DNA from: Gammaproteobacteria bacterium
GTDB taxonomy: Bacteria > Gemmatimonadota > Gemmatimonadetes > Longimicrobiales > Gaopeijiaceae
Assembly (NCBI GenBank): GCA_028819075.1
Contig: JAPPMM010000043.1
Span: 267,994 to 331,993, forward strand
Length of the DNA: 64,000 bases
Direction: 5' to 3'
The notes beneath the pieces were generated by a model. That model did not search any database. It was not told the origin of the DNA and worked only from the letters and a program-made list of their open reading frames with translations. Shown here one piece after another: positions 1 through 6,945 of the stretch (positions are counted from its first letter, which is position 1; the number at the start of each line of letters is the position of its first letter). A program made the position numbers and the translations under genes.

Positions 1-691
1 TGAGATGGCGTTCCGCGTTGGCCGCGAGGCGCCAGCCGGCGCTGTCGATGGTGCAGCGCTCGCGGATGCAGGTGAGCAGGTCGTGGAGCCGGCGCCGCTC
101 GGGGATGTGCTGGTGCACGTCGCCGGTCGCGACCAAGGGCACGCGCTCCGTCTCTGAGAGGGATGCGAGAGCGGTCAGGCGGCGGATGTCGTTGCCCCGA
201 TGGCTGCAGGTGGCGGCCAGGAAGAGAGGTGCGTCCAGCCGCTCCCGGTACCACGCCAGCCGGTCGGCGAACCCGGGACCGGGAACTTCCGGCGGCAGGG
301 CAACGAAGATCTGCTCCCCGGCCGCTTCCACGACATCCTCGCGCACGAGCCGACACTCCCCCTTGGGGGCGCGCCTGCGCCCTCGGGTGATCAGGCGGGC
401 CAGACGGCCGTAGCCCTTCCTGGAGACGGGCAGGCAGAGCAGGGACGGCCCGTCCTCGAGGTCGAGGCGGGCTCCGGGGATGAAGCGCAGTTCCATCTCG
501 CGGGCGGCGTGGTGGGCGCGCACGACCCCCGCCAGGGTGTTGCGGTCGGTGAGCGCCAGGGCGCGGTATCCCAGCGCATGCGCCCGCTCCACCAGCTCCT
601 CGGGCTGGGAGGCGCCGCGCAGGAACGAGAAGTTGCTGGTGACCTGCAGTTCCACGTAGCCGCCCTTCCAGGTCGTCGAACCTCCCTCCAC
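1..691 (-). CDS. dnaE2: Error-prone DNA polymerase DnaE2, N-terminal part (cut by window edge)
   Basis: This is the PHP-domain start of a C-family DNA polymerase III alpha subunit of the mutagenic DnaE2 type. About 230 of the roughly 1,050 residues usual for the family are visible; the rest lies left of position 1. The motif YVELQVTSNFSFLRGAS followed by the LALTDRNTLAGVVRAH stretch is the hallmark DnaE2/DnaE N-terminus. The start chosen is GTG at 691, twelve codons before the conserved tyrosine; it is the least certain point. The gene follows imuB by 44 bases on the same strand, in the order imuA-imuB-dnaE2. In known systems DnaE2 does SOS-induced translesion synthesis with ImuB as the beta-clamp adaptor, and that role is inferred here. 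Identity is firm; the start is moderate. Confidence 0.9.
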   Translation of the reverse strand, partial: MEGGSTTWKGGYVELQVTSNFSFLRGASQPEELVERAHALGYRALALTDRNTLAGVVRAHHAAREMELRFIPGARLDLEDGPSLLCLPVSRKGYGRLARLITRGRRRAPKGECRLVREDVVEAAGEQIFVALPPEVPGPGFADRLAWYRERLDAPLFLAATCSHRGNDIRRLTALASLSETERVPLVATGDVHQHIPERRRLHDLLTCIRERCTIDSAGWRLAANAERHL

Positions 692-735
692 TCGACCGCC
701 GGGGAGGCGCGGCGCGGGGTCGCGCCCGCCCGCGC

Positions 736-2334
736 TCACGCGAAGAACCCGTGCAGGAACCAGCGGGGCAGGGCGGCGGGGTCGCGGGACCGCTCGCAGA
801 AGAGCCAGTAGCGCCGCCCTTCCTCGTCTTCGGCCAGGTAGTAGTCGCGGGAAGGGGCGTCCTCCAGCCACCATTCGCACTCCAGCCGCTCGGGCCCCTC
901 GGCCGCGCACAGCCTGTGCCTCCGTCCGCGCCAGCGGAAGAAGGCCGGCGCACCCACGGGCTCCACTCCGCCGGATTCGCGGGCTACGGCCTCCACCCGT
1001 TCCGGGGGAGACAGCAGCCGGAGCGGCCGGCAGCGCCCCCCCGGCCAGTCCGGGCCTTGCCTCCGGGGTGCGGCCAGGGGTTCGCGGAGTTCGACCGCGC
1101 GCTCGGGCAGCCAGCTCTGGCGCGGGACCGGACAGGCGACGCTTCCGAACCCGAAGCGGTTCCCCAGCCGGTCGAGGAGGGCGGCCAGCTCCTCGCGACC
1201 GCCCGCTCCGTTCTTTCCTCCGGTCCATCCGCCACGTCCCGCCGCTGCCGCTTCGGCCTGCGCGAACCAGTCCTCCTGCTCCTCCTCGACGACCTCGACC
1301 ACCTCGGCGGACAACACCATCTCCTCGATGCCGAAACCCGGGTTGATCCGCTCCAGCTTCCCCGCGAACAGGTTCATCAGGAGCCTTGAGCGGCGCAGAG
1401 GCCGGCTGGTACCCGCCACCAGAACGGAACGCGCTCCATCTCCCCGGTGGCAGACGAGCCGCATGCGCCGCACGCCCTCGCCTGCCCGGCTCAGGTTCCG
1501 GCACAGCTCCTCCAGCAGGGCTTCCACCGCCGCGTGGATGGCGTCCACTGTCGAGATCGGCTCCGCAAAGGCACGGCGTGCCTCGCGCGGAGGCGGAGGC
1601 GGAAGAGAGATGACCGGCTCTTCGACGAAGCCGAGGGCCTGTTCCAGGCGGCGGCGCGGGGCGGGGCCGAACCTCTTCGCCAGCGCCCCGGGGTCGAAGG
1701 GGTAGAGGGCTCCGATCCTGTCCAGGCCGAAGGAGGCCAGCGCTTCCACGACATCGGCTTCGAGCCGCAGTGCGGCGACGGGGAGCCCGGCCAGCGCCTC
1801 CTTCACCTCGTCCGGACCCGTGGACCGGGACACGATGGCCCCGGACTCCTCGCCGTGGCGGGCCAGCGCCCAGGCCGCCCCGGGCGTGCCGGCGAGCGCC
1901 AGCCGAGAGGTGAGCCCCAGCCCCCCCAGCCCCGCCCCCAGTGCCGTCATCAGCGCCACTTCGCCGCCATGGAGATGCGTGCACCCCCCGACATCGAGGA
2001 AGAGCCCGTCCGCGCCGGCCGGCATGACCCGGGGGGTGAAGCCGTCCGCCCACCGGGCCAGCCGCTTCAGCGCATGGGCGTCGGCGGCCGGATCGGCCGG
2101 GTGGGCGATCACATCGGGCACGATGGCCCGCCCGTCGGCCAGGGGCATGCCCGGCGCCAGCCCCGCCTCCGCCGCGCGCGGGTTGACCGCCTCGATCACC
2201 AGCCGCCCCCGCTGCTCGCCGATGGTCGCGAAGGGTCGGGTGCGTGCCTCGGGACAGCGCCAGGCCAGCCTCTCCGCCGGCCACCAGGGGAACCAGGCGG
2301 CGACAATGCGGCGGGGGGTGGAAAAAACGCCCAT
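736..2334 (-). CDS. imuB: ImuB, Y-family polymerase-like mutasome adaptor
   Basis: A 532-residue Y-family (DinB/UmuC fold) protein of the ImuB branch. It opens with RRIVAAWFPWWPAERLAW, typical of ImuB. In the palm, where active Y-family polymerases carry an S-x-D-E catalytic pair, the sequence reads LFLDVGGCTHLHGGE, so the catalytic acidic residues are not conserved. This is the family rule: ImuB bridges DnaE2 to the sliding clamp rather than polymerising. The C-terminal third (about residues 330-532) is the usual divergent ImuB tail. The ATG at 2334 lies 16 bases after the imuA stop, and dnaE2 follows, which supports one transcript and one mutasome complex acting on damaged DNA in the cytoplasm. 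I see no strong Shine-Dalgarno sequence, which suggests coupling to imuA. Confidence 0.88.
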   Translation of the reverse strand: MGVFSTPRRIVAAWFPWWPAERLAWRCPEARTRPFATIGEQRGRLVIEAVNPRAAEAGLAPGMPLADGRAIVPDVIAHPADPAADAHALKRLARWADGFTPRVMPAGADGLFLDVGGCTHLHGGEVALMTALGAGLGGLGLTSRLALAGTPGAAWALARHGEESGAIVSRSTGPDEVKEALAGLPVAALRLEADVVEALASFGLDRIGALYPFDPGALAKRFGPAPRRRLEQALGFVEEPVISLPPPPPREARRAFAEPISTVDAIHAAVEALLEELCRNLSRAGEGVRRMRLVCHRGDGARSVLVAGTSRPLRRSRLLMNLFAGKLERINPGFGIEEMVLSAEVVEVVEEEQEDWFAQAEAAAAGRGGWTGGKNGAGGREELAALLDRLGNRFGFGSVACPVPRQSWLPERAVELREPLAAPRRQGPDWPGGRCRPLRLLSPPERVEAVARESGGVEPVGAPAFFRWRGRRHRLCAAEGPERLECEWWLEDAPSRDYYLAEDEEGRRYWLFCERSRDPAALPRWFLHGFFA

Positions 2335-2349
2335 TGGCCTGGGGTCGGG

Positions 2350-3075
2350 TCAGCCGGCGCGGCGCGAAAGATCACGGGCGGCCGCGGAAGGCACCGGAGC
2401 CGCAAATGGCAGGACGCGCCACCCATCGTCGTCCCACCCCACCACCCAGCACCACGGTCTCCCTCCCCGACAGTGCAGCACCTCCACGCGCCACCGGGCC
2501 ATCCCGGCACCCGGAACGGTGGTGACCCGCCACCGGCTGTCGGCCGTGGGAACCCTCACCCGTCCCCTCCGCTCCCTTTTCGCCCTGGGCCACAGCACCA
2601 GCCCGGGCACCCCCGAGCCTTCGGCCGCCAGCATCAGGCGCCGGGAGGCTGCCCGGTCGAGAGTGTCCACCTCCGCCACGACCCCTCTCAGGGCCCGGCA
2701 GCGCAGCGCCTCCTCCATGGCCCACAGCATGTCGGCCCGCCGCCGCAGCCCCGAAGCGACCAGCAGCCGTCCCGGCTCGATCCCGTACCGGACCAGCCCC
2801 GGCAGATAGAGGTCATCCCCGCGCGCCAGCCACATGAGCGGCCCCGGTGCCCTGTCGGCACGGGCCAGGAGGACGGCGCAGAAGCCGGTCGCGGCCTGGT
2901 CCCCGCCGATCTCGTGAACGCACCCCGCGCGCAGTCCGCCTCCGGGCAGGACGCCATCGATTTCCGGGATGCCCAGCGACAGGGCCACCCCCGCTTCGCC
3001 CGGAATCTCGATCCGGCGGATCTCCCGGCGCAGCGCCTCCAGCGCCCGCCGCTTCGTCTTCGGCACATGAGACAT
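2350..3075 (-). CDS. imuA: ImuA, RecA-like mutasome protein
   Basis: A 241-residue RecA/SulA-like protein at the head of the imuA-imuB-dnaE2 cassette. Residues about 20-45 contain the SLGIPEIDGVLPGGGL region and VHEIGG that introduce the RecA core. The Walker A lysine-threonine pair of true RecA is absent (EIGGDQAATGFCAV), as is common in ImuA, so ATPase activity is doubtful. In known cassettes ImuA (ImuA') helps DnaE2-ImuB in translesion synthesis. The frame stays open upstream to 3150, but ATG 3075 is preferred: the sequence then begins MSHVPKTKRRALEALRREI like relatives, and a sigma-70-like promoter lies just upstream at 3084-3113. The longer start would put that promoter inside the coding region. 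Confidence 0.82.
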   Translation of the reverse strand: MSHVPKTKRRALEALRREIRRIEIPGEAGVALSLGIPEIDGVLPGGGLRAGCVHEIGGDQAATGFCAVLLARADRAPGPLMWLARGDDLYLPGLVRYGIEPGRLLVASGLRRRADMLWAMEEALRCRALRGVVAEVDTLDRAASRRLMLAAEGSGVPGLVLWPRAKRERRGRVRVPTADSRWRVTTVPGAGMARWRVEVLHCRGGRPWCWVVGWDDDGWRVLPFAAPVPSAAARDLSRRAG

Positions 3076-3083
3076 GGGCCGAC

Positions 3084-3113
3084 AAGATACCGAACAAAAC
3101 CCGTAAGTGTCAA
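3084..3113 (-). promoter_or_regulatory. Sigma-70-like promoter of imuA, nearly leaderless
   Basis: Reading the minus strand, a perfect TTGACA (3113-3108) is separated by 18 bases from TATCTT (3089-3084). The predicted transcription start, about 7 bases below the -10, falls within a few bases of the imuA ATG at 3075, so the mRNA would be leaderless or nearly so. No clear LexA palindrome of the CTGT-N8-ACAG, GTTC-N7-GTTC or GAAC-N4-GTTC type is visible. If the cassette is SOS-controlled here, the operator has another form. Confidence 0.45.
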
Positions 3114-3250
3114 ACGGCGATCCCTTCTCCGCGCGTCCGAACCATCCCATCCCGGAAAGGGTAGAATGACGTGCGGCAGGGTTCTCTTCTTCGCGTATCG
3201 CACTACCGCAGGGGGAACGCCGCCAATCCCATTCTCAGGAGCTTCGGACA

Positions 3251-3928
3251 ATGTCCTCAAGGAAAAATCGTCAGCCGATATCCCTCAAACTCCTCCTCGT
3301 TCTGCTGCTCGTCCCGACCACCTTCGCGCTCACAGCCTGCGAAAGCTCTACGGAGCCGGACGGGGACCAGATGACCCAGGACGAAGCCAACGCCCTCGTG
3401 CAGGGGCTGTACGGTGGAAGCCTCCTGGCGTACGGGGGAATACTCCTCCAGGCGGATCCGGCCATGCTCACGGTCGTTCCACCTGGAGCGCCACTTCCCC
3501 TGGACGCCTCCACTCCCTGCGCCGAAGGCGGTGAAGCCGCGTTCTCGGGAAGTGCGACGATCTCCATCGACGAGGCCCGGGGTTCCCTGGAGGTGGAGCT
3601 GTCGGGCACCCTGACCCCCAGCGGCTGCACGTTCACCGGCGGCGGCACCACCTTCGTCCTGGACAGCAATCCGGGTCTGGCTCAGACGGGCTCGGTCATC
3701 CTTGTGCTGGAAGACTTCAGCTTTTCCATCAGCATCACGTCTTCCGGCTCGTTCAGCTGGACGAGCGGCACCAGGTCGGGCAGCTGCGATCTCGACAACA
3801 CCATCACCTCCGAGATCTCGATGGTCGACAGCGCCCTCAGCGGCGCCATCCCGACCGCGACCATCACTGGCTCCGTATGCGGCCTCAGCGTCAACCGTGA
3901 CATCGAACTGACCGCCGTGACCTCCTGA
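3251..3928 (+). CDS. Hypothetical lipoprotein
   Basis: A 225-residue secreted protein that I do not recognise. A basic n-region and hydrophobic stretch end in the lipobox LTAC with Cys30, so it should be lipid-anchored in the envelope. After a short Asp/Glu-rich segment (about 31-45) the rest is rich in Gly, Ser and Thr with alternating hydrophobic residues, including TISIDEARGSLEVELSGTL and paired cysteines, suggesting a beta-sandwich. AGGAG stands 9 bases before the ATG. It is divergent from imuA and separated by about 120 bases from the next operon, so it looks monocistronic. The intergenic space to imuA (3076-3250) holds the imuA promoter; no convincing promoter for this gene was found. 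Confidence 0.75.
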   Translation: MSSRKNRQPISLKLLLVLLLVPTTFALTACESSTEPDGDQMTQDEANALVQGLYGGSLLAYGGILLQADPAMLTVVPPGAPLPLDASTPCAEGGEAAFSGSATISIDEARGSLEVELSGTLTPSGCTFTGGGTTFVLDSNPGLAQTGSVILVLEDFSFSISITSSGSFSWTSGTRSGSCDLDNTITSEISMVDSALSGAIPTATITGSVCGLSVNRDIELTAVTS

Positions 3929-3965
3929 GCCGCGAAAGCCAACCCCGTCAAGGGGAGGCCTCCGC

Positions 3966-4005
3966 TTGCAATATATCGAAGATCGAAATATCGTGATGCG
4001 ATATT
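3966..4005 (+). promoter_or_regulatory. Candidate promoter with palindromic operator for the PadR operon
   Basis: This A+T-rich island in G+C-rich DNA holds TTGCAA (3966-3971) and, 17 bases on, TATCGT (3989-3994) as a plausible -35/-10 pair. A perfect inverted repeat AATATCG-TGATG-CGATATT (3987-4005) overlaps the -10, and a related half-site TATATCGA lies just upstream. The operon it precedes encodes a PadR repressor, so autorepression through this palindrome is the natural inference. Binding is not shown by sequence alone. Confidence 0.45.
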
Positions 4006-4050
4006 ACAGTCGTCGATAGCTTGCCCTGCCAGGGAGGAGGCCCCGAGATA

Positions 4051-5277
4051 ATGCACAAGCGAACGCGTTCCAAGCAGCCAGGCGACGCCATGCGTCACCA
4101 TCCGTCTCGAACCGGCATTCAATGGGTCGTCGCCTTGCTGATGCTGACAACCAGTTCGTGCGACCCGGCACGCCGTGACACCCAAGCCGCGCCTGCGCGC
4201 GATTCTGCAGGCGTGACCATCATCGACAACGACGGCCCCGATGAAATGCTTGGCATCCGAGCCATGCAAACAGTCGATCTCATCCCCCCGGACAGCGCAC
4301 TCACGGCGGTTCCGTGGGGTGTGGCCGCGGATCCGATGACAAGCCGGATCTACGTGGCGGACTGGACAGGGCAGAGAGTCGTGGCATTCGACGCTTCGGG
4401 AGCCTACGCGGACAGCTACGGACGCGAGGGGGACGGACCCGGAGAGTTTCAGAACCCATCTGCGGTCCACATGGACCCGCGCGGAGTTCTGACTGTCTGG
4501 GATGCCGGCCGGCAGATGCTGAGCAGCTGGTCGAACGAGGGAGAACTTCTGAACGAGCAGCGCCCGGAACTGACCTATTGGGGCCCGGGATTCGCGATGG
4601 GAAGCGATTGGCTCGCCACGGTGACGAGTTCCACTTCCGGGACGGTCACCGAGCAGCGACTCGTTGTTGGGAGAGGACAGACCACGACGACGCTGCACGA
4701 AGTCCCGATGGAACTGGCGGTCATGGAGTTCGGCGGCGGATCCTTTCCGGGACCCAAAGTGCTGGCTCCATCGGTTATCTGGACGCACAGGGGAGACTCC
4801 ATCCTCTTCCTGAACGGGCCAGGCTACCGTATCGACAAGCATGCCGGTGGTTCGGTGGTGGCGAGCATCCGGCGGTCTGTGGATCCGATCGAGGTTACGA
4901 CGCAGATGGCCGTGAGGGGTGCGGAGTTCGGTGCCGGTCCCTACGGAAGTTTCATGCGGCGCTTCGGGCTGGAGGCGGAGGATATCGTGAACGCGGTCGG
5001 ATACGAGGAACGAGTTTCGCCCGTTCTGGCAACGGTCGCAGCTCCCGGAGGCCAGCTCTGGGTGACCCGCACCACCGACGGAATGACGCCTCGCTTCATC
5101 GACATCTTCGACTCCTCGGGAGAGTACACGGGCTCTTTCGAGGCACCCGCGGTTCCGGTTGCGTTTCCGTCCGACTCGGTCTTCGCGGGTCTTCGGTTGG
5201 AGGACACCGGAGAGACGATCATTTCGCTATACCGCTTGGTCGACGTGGATTCCCAAAGGAGGCAAAGCCAGTCATGA
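4051..5277 (+). CDS. Six-bladed beta-propeller lipoprotein (NHL-like)
   Basis: A 408-residue envelope lipoprotein. The start is taken at ATG 4051, which has GGGAGGAGG about 12 bases upstream; an in-frame ATG at 4090 is also possible. The signal peptide ends at the lipobox TTSSC with Cys37. From about residue 85 the chain shows NHL-type blades (WGVAADPMTSRIYVADWTGQRVVAFD, then GDGPGEFQNPSAVHMDPRG), characteristic of 6-bladed propellers that bind ligands or partner proteins. No catalytic motif is evident. Its TGA overlaps the ATG of the PadR gene (ATGA), making it the first gene of a five-gene coupled operon. I infer that it is the outward-facing sensing or binding part of that system. Confidence 0.75.
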   Translation: MHKRTRSKQPGDAMRHHPSRTGIQWVVALLMLTTSSCDPARRDTQAAPARDSAGVTIIDNDGPDEMLGIRAMQTVDLIPPDSALTAVPWGVAADPMTSRIYVADWTGQRVVAFDASGAYADSYGREGDGPGEFQNPSAVHMDPRGVLTVWDAGRQMLSSWSNEGELLNEQRPELTYWGPGFAMGSDWLATVTSSTSGTVTEQRLVVGRGQTTTTLHEVPMELAVMEFGGGSFPGPKVLAPSVIWTHRGDSILFLNGPGYRIDKHAGGSVVASIRRSVDPIEVTTQMAVRGAEFGAGPYGSFMRRFGLEAEDIVNAVGYEERVSPVLATVAAPGGQLWVTRTTDGMTPRFIDIFDSSGEYTGSFEAPAVPVAFPSDSVFAGLRLEDTGETIISLYRLVDVDSQRRQSQS

Positions 5278-5645
5278 ACGAGCAAGCTCCTCCCGGCGAC
5301 CAGGAATTCGACGCGCAGGGCTTTGCCCGGGAAATCCACGAGCTGTTGGTCTTCGCTGCTCTGCGGGAGGGCCCAAGGCACGGCTACCAGATCGCCTTGG
5401 ATGTGGAAGCGCACAGCAATGGGATCTTCCGGTTCCGACACGGTACCCTGTACCCGATCCTGCACCGGATGGAGGCGAATGGGCTCATCCTGGGCCGTTG
5501 GTCGAGCGGGACTGGCCGGAGGAGGAAGGTATACTCGCTCACCGACATCGGTCGCAGGCACCTCAGCGGAGAAACGGACCGGGTTCAGGAGATCTTGTCT
5601 GGACTCACGCGGATGCTTCGCCGTGCGCGGGAGGCCTCGGCGTGA
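5274..5645 (+). CDS. PadR-family transcriptional regulator
   Basis: A 123-residue winged-helix regulator. The core reads LLVFAALREGPRHGYQIA, then FRHGTLYPILHRMEANGLI, then RRRKVYSLTDIGRRHL, which is the PadR DNA-binding domain in order (recognition helix, wing, and helix leading to dimerisation). It is of the short single-domain type (PadR-s1). AAAGGAGG stands about 10 bases before ATG 5274. The ATG overlaps the preceding stop, and its own TGA overlaps the following GTG. PadR proteins are usually local repressors that respond to small molecules or membrane stress, and genes with HAAS-type membrane partners directly downstream are common. The palindrome at 3987-4005 is its likely operator (inference). 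Confidence 0.9.
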   Translation: MNEQAPPGDQEFDAQGFAREIHELLVFAALREGPRHGYQIALDVEAHSNGIFRFRHGTLYPILHRMEANGLILGRWSSGTGRRRKVYSLTDIGRRHLSGETDRVQEILSGLTRMLRRAREASA

Positions 5646-6547
5646 GTGCCGAAGCTTCGCCGCGAGAGTTGTCGTCGTCGCCACGGGAATTGGCGTACGC
5701 GAAGCCAGGCGCCGATGAGAGGCCTGTCCGCCTGCGAGCATTCCTGCCAACGCTGCGCAGGCTGGACCGGGATCTGACAGTGCCCATTTCGGATCGCCTG
5801 AGGATCCTGCGCGAACTCGAGTTCGACCTCGAAGCGCTCTCGGGCGAATTCGAAGCCCGGGGCATGCCCTCGGAGAAGGCTCATGCCCGTGCACTGGTCG
5901 CGCTCGTGCCCGACGGGGCGACCCTCCGTGAACTCGACCGGCTGCACGCCTCTCACTACCGCCGGCTCACCCGCTACTTCAGCCCTGGCCGCCTGCGAAC
6001 CATCGAGCGCTCGGCGCTGGTCCTGGCCACCGTAGTCGTGCTTCTCGTGGAGACTTTCCTGCTCCTGCGAGCCGACTGGCTCCGTCATGCGTCGCTCTTT
6101 CTGTGGCCGGTTCTCGGGCTGGGCGCACTCCTGTTCGCGGCCATCTTCGCTCAGTTGTTCAGGCTGTGGGTCAAGCACGACCACCAGGATCCGGCAGCGA
6201 GCTTCCGTATCATCCTGTTCCTGTCCGGCCTGACGCTCGCCACCGGCGTTTTCGGCACTCTCGCCGACTTCTTTCGGCTCGCCGGGGTTCTGGAAATCGA
6301 GCCCGAGCTGGCCCGGTTGCTCCTTCTGGATTGGTTGGGCGCGAGCTCGGTCCTGCTCTCGGTTTCGCTGCTGCTAGCCCTCGCGGGAGGGCTGGCTTGG
6401 TTTATCCCGGCACACTGGCTCGCACTCGTCTTCGGTGCACACGCCAAGCTGTTAGGCAACTCTTTACCGGAAACTCGCCTTGGGGCACCGCAGTCGCTCC
6501 ACGCTACGCACCCACACCATTCTCCATCCCCCGGAGAGCCAACATGA
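5642..6547 (+). CDS. Membrane protein: HAAS-like N-terminus plus MotA/ExbB-like core
   Basis: A 301-residue protein starting at GTG 5642, overlapping the padR stop (GTGA). Residues about 40-105 are a helical domain with the pattern of PadR-associated HAAS/DUF1700 domains (RILRELEFDLEALSGEFEARG, then AHARALVALVPDGATL). Four membrane segments follow at about 127-146, 151-174, 188-214 and 228-254. The last two resemble the MotA/TolQ/ExbB core: residues 190-262 align by eye with residues 52-124 of the next protein (ILF-G--TGVFGTL against ILFWGG-SGVLGTL, later LLS and WF). The tail is hydrophilic. HAAS domains are thought to be membrane-coupled signalling partners of PadR. The function here is unknown; an ion-conducting or force-transmitting role is inference. 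Confidence 0.7.
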   Translation: MSAEASPRELSSSPRELAYAKPGADERPVRLRAFLPTLRRLDRDLTVPISDRLRILRELEFDLEALSGEFEARGMPSEKAHARALVALVPDGATLRELDRLHASHYRRLTRYFSPGRLRTIERSALVLATVVVLLVETFLLLRADWLRHASLFLWPVLGLGALLFAAIFAQLFRLWVKHDHQDPAASFRIILFLSGLTLATGVFGTLADFFRLAGVLEIEPELARLLLLDWLGASSVLLSVSLLLALAGGLAWFIPAHWLALVFGAHAKLLGNSLPETRLGAPQSLHATHPHHSPSPGEPT

Positions 6548-6945
6548 CCGCGATGGAAGCCTTCGAAGCCCTCGGCATCATCCGCTGGCCCATCACCTTC
6601 TCGCTGCTGGCCATCGTCGCACTGGCGCAGTGGTCGCTCCAGCTTGTACGGCCAAGCGCCATGCCGGATCGGCACGCCAAGACCTGGATCGATTCCATCC
6701 TGTTCTGGGGAGGATTTGCCGCCATCAGCGGCGTGCTGGGCACGCTGGTCGGCATTATCACCGCCGCTCAGGCTATCGAGACCATTGAGGGATTCTCAGG
6801 CACTTTGGTCTGGGGCGGCATAAAGGTCGCGCTCCTCAGTTCGGCGTTCGGCACCCTGGTTCTGGCCATTGCTTCCCTTCTTTGGTTCGGGCTGCAGCTG
6901 CGCTGGCGCTTCCTCATCGCGGAACACACCGGCGATCCCGCATGA
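6544..6945 (+). CDS. Small MotA/TolQ/ExbB-like membrane protein
   Basis: A 133-residue protein with three predicted membrane segments at about 14-34, 51-76 and 91-117. The SGVLGTLVGIITAAQAIE stretch and the following VALLSSAFGTLVLAIASLLWF segment are the two conserved helices of the MotA/TolQ/ExbB proton-channel family. It is shorter than ExbB or TolQ (about 220-240 residues), lacking the large cytoplasmic loop, and no ExbD/TolR partner is adjacent. ATG 6544 overlaps the previous stop, and its TGA overlaps the next ATG. The neighbouring gene carries a related core, so the two may form one hetero-oligomeric complex in the inner membrane (inference). Confidence 0.7.
   Translation: MTAMEAFEALGIIRWPITFSLLAIVALAQWSLQLVRPSAMPDRHAKTWIDSILFWGGFAAISGVLGTLVGIITAAQAIETIEGFSGTLVWGGIKVALLSSAFGTLVLAIASLLWFGLQLRWRFLIAEHTGDPA

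Noticed and set aside
2350..3150. Longer start for imuA at 3150
   Set aside because: It would overlap the best promoter in the region and adds residues not seen in ImuA proteins.
3162..3167. TAGAAT as a -10 for the lipoprotein gene at 3251
   Set aside because: The hexamer 17 bases upstream (GAACCA) bears no likeness to a -35.
1447..3534. A 695-residue plus-strand frame across imuA and imuB
   Set aside because: It runs opposite two clearly coding genes and crosses the divergent promoter region; Pro/Arg/Gly-rich shadow.
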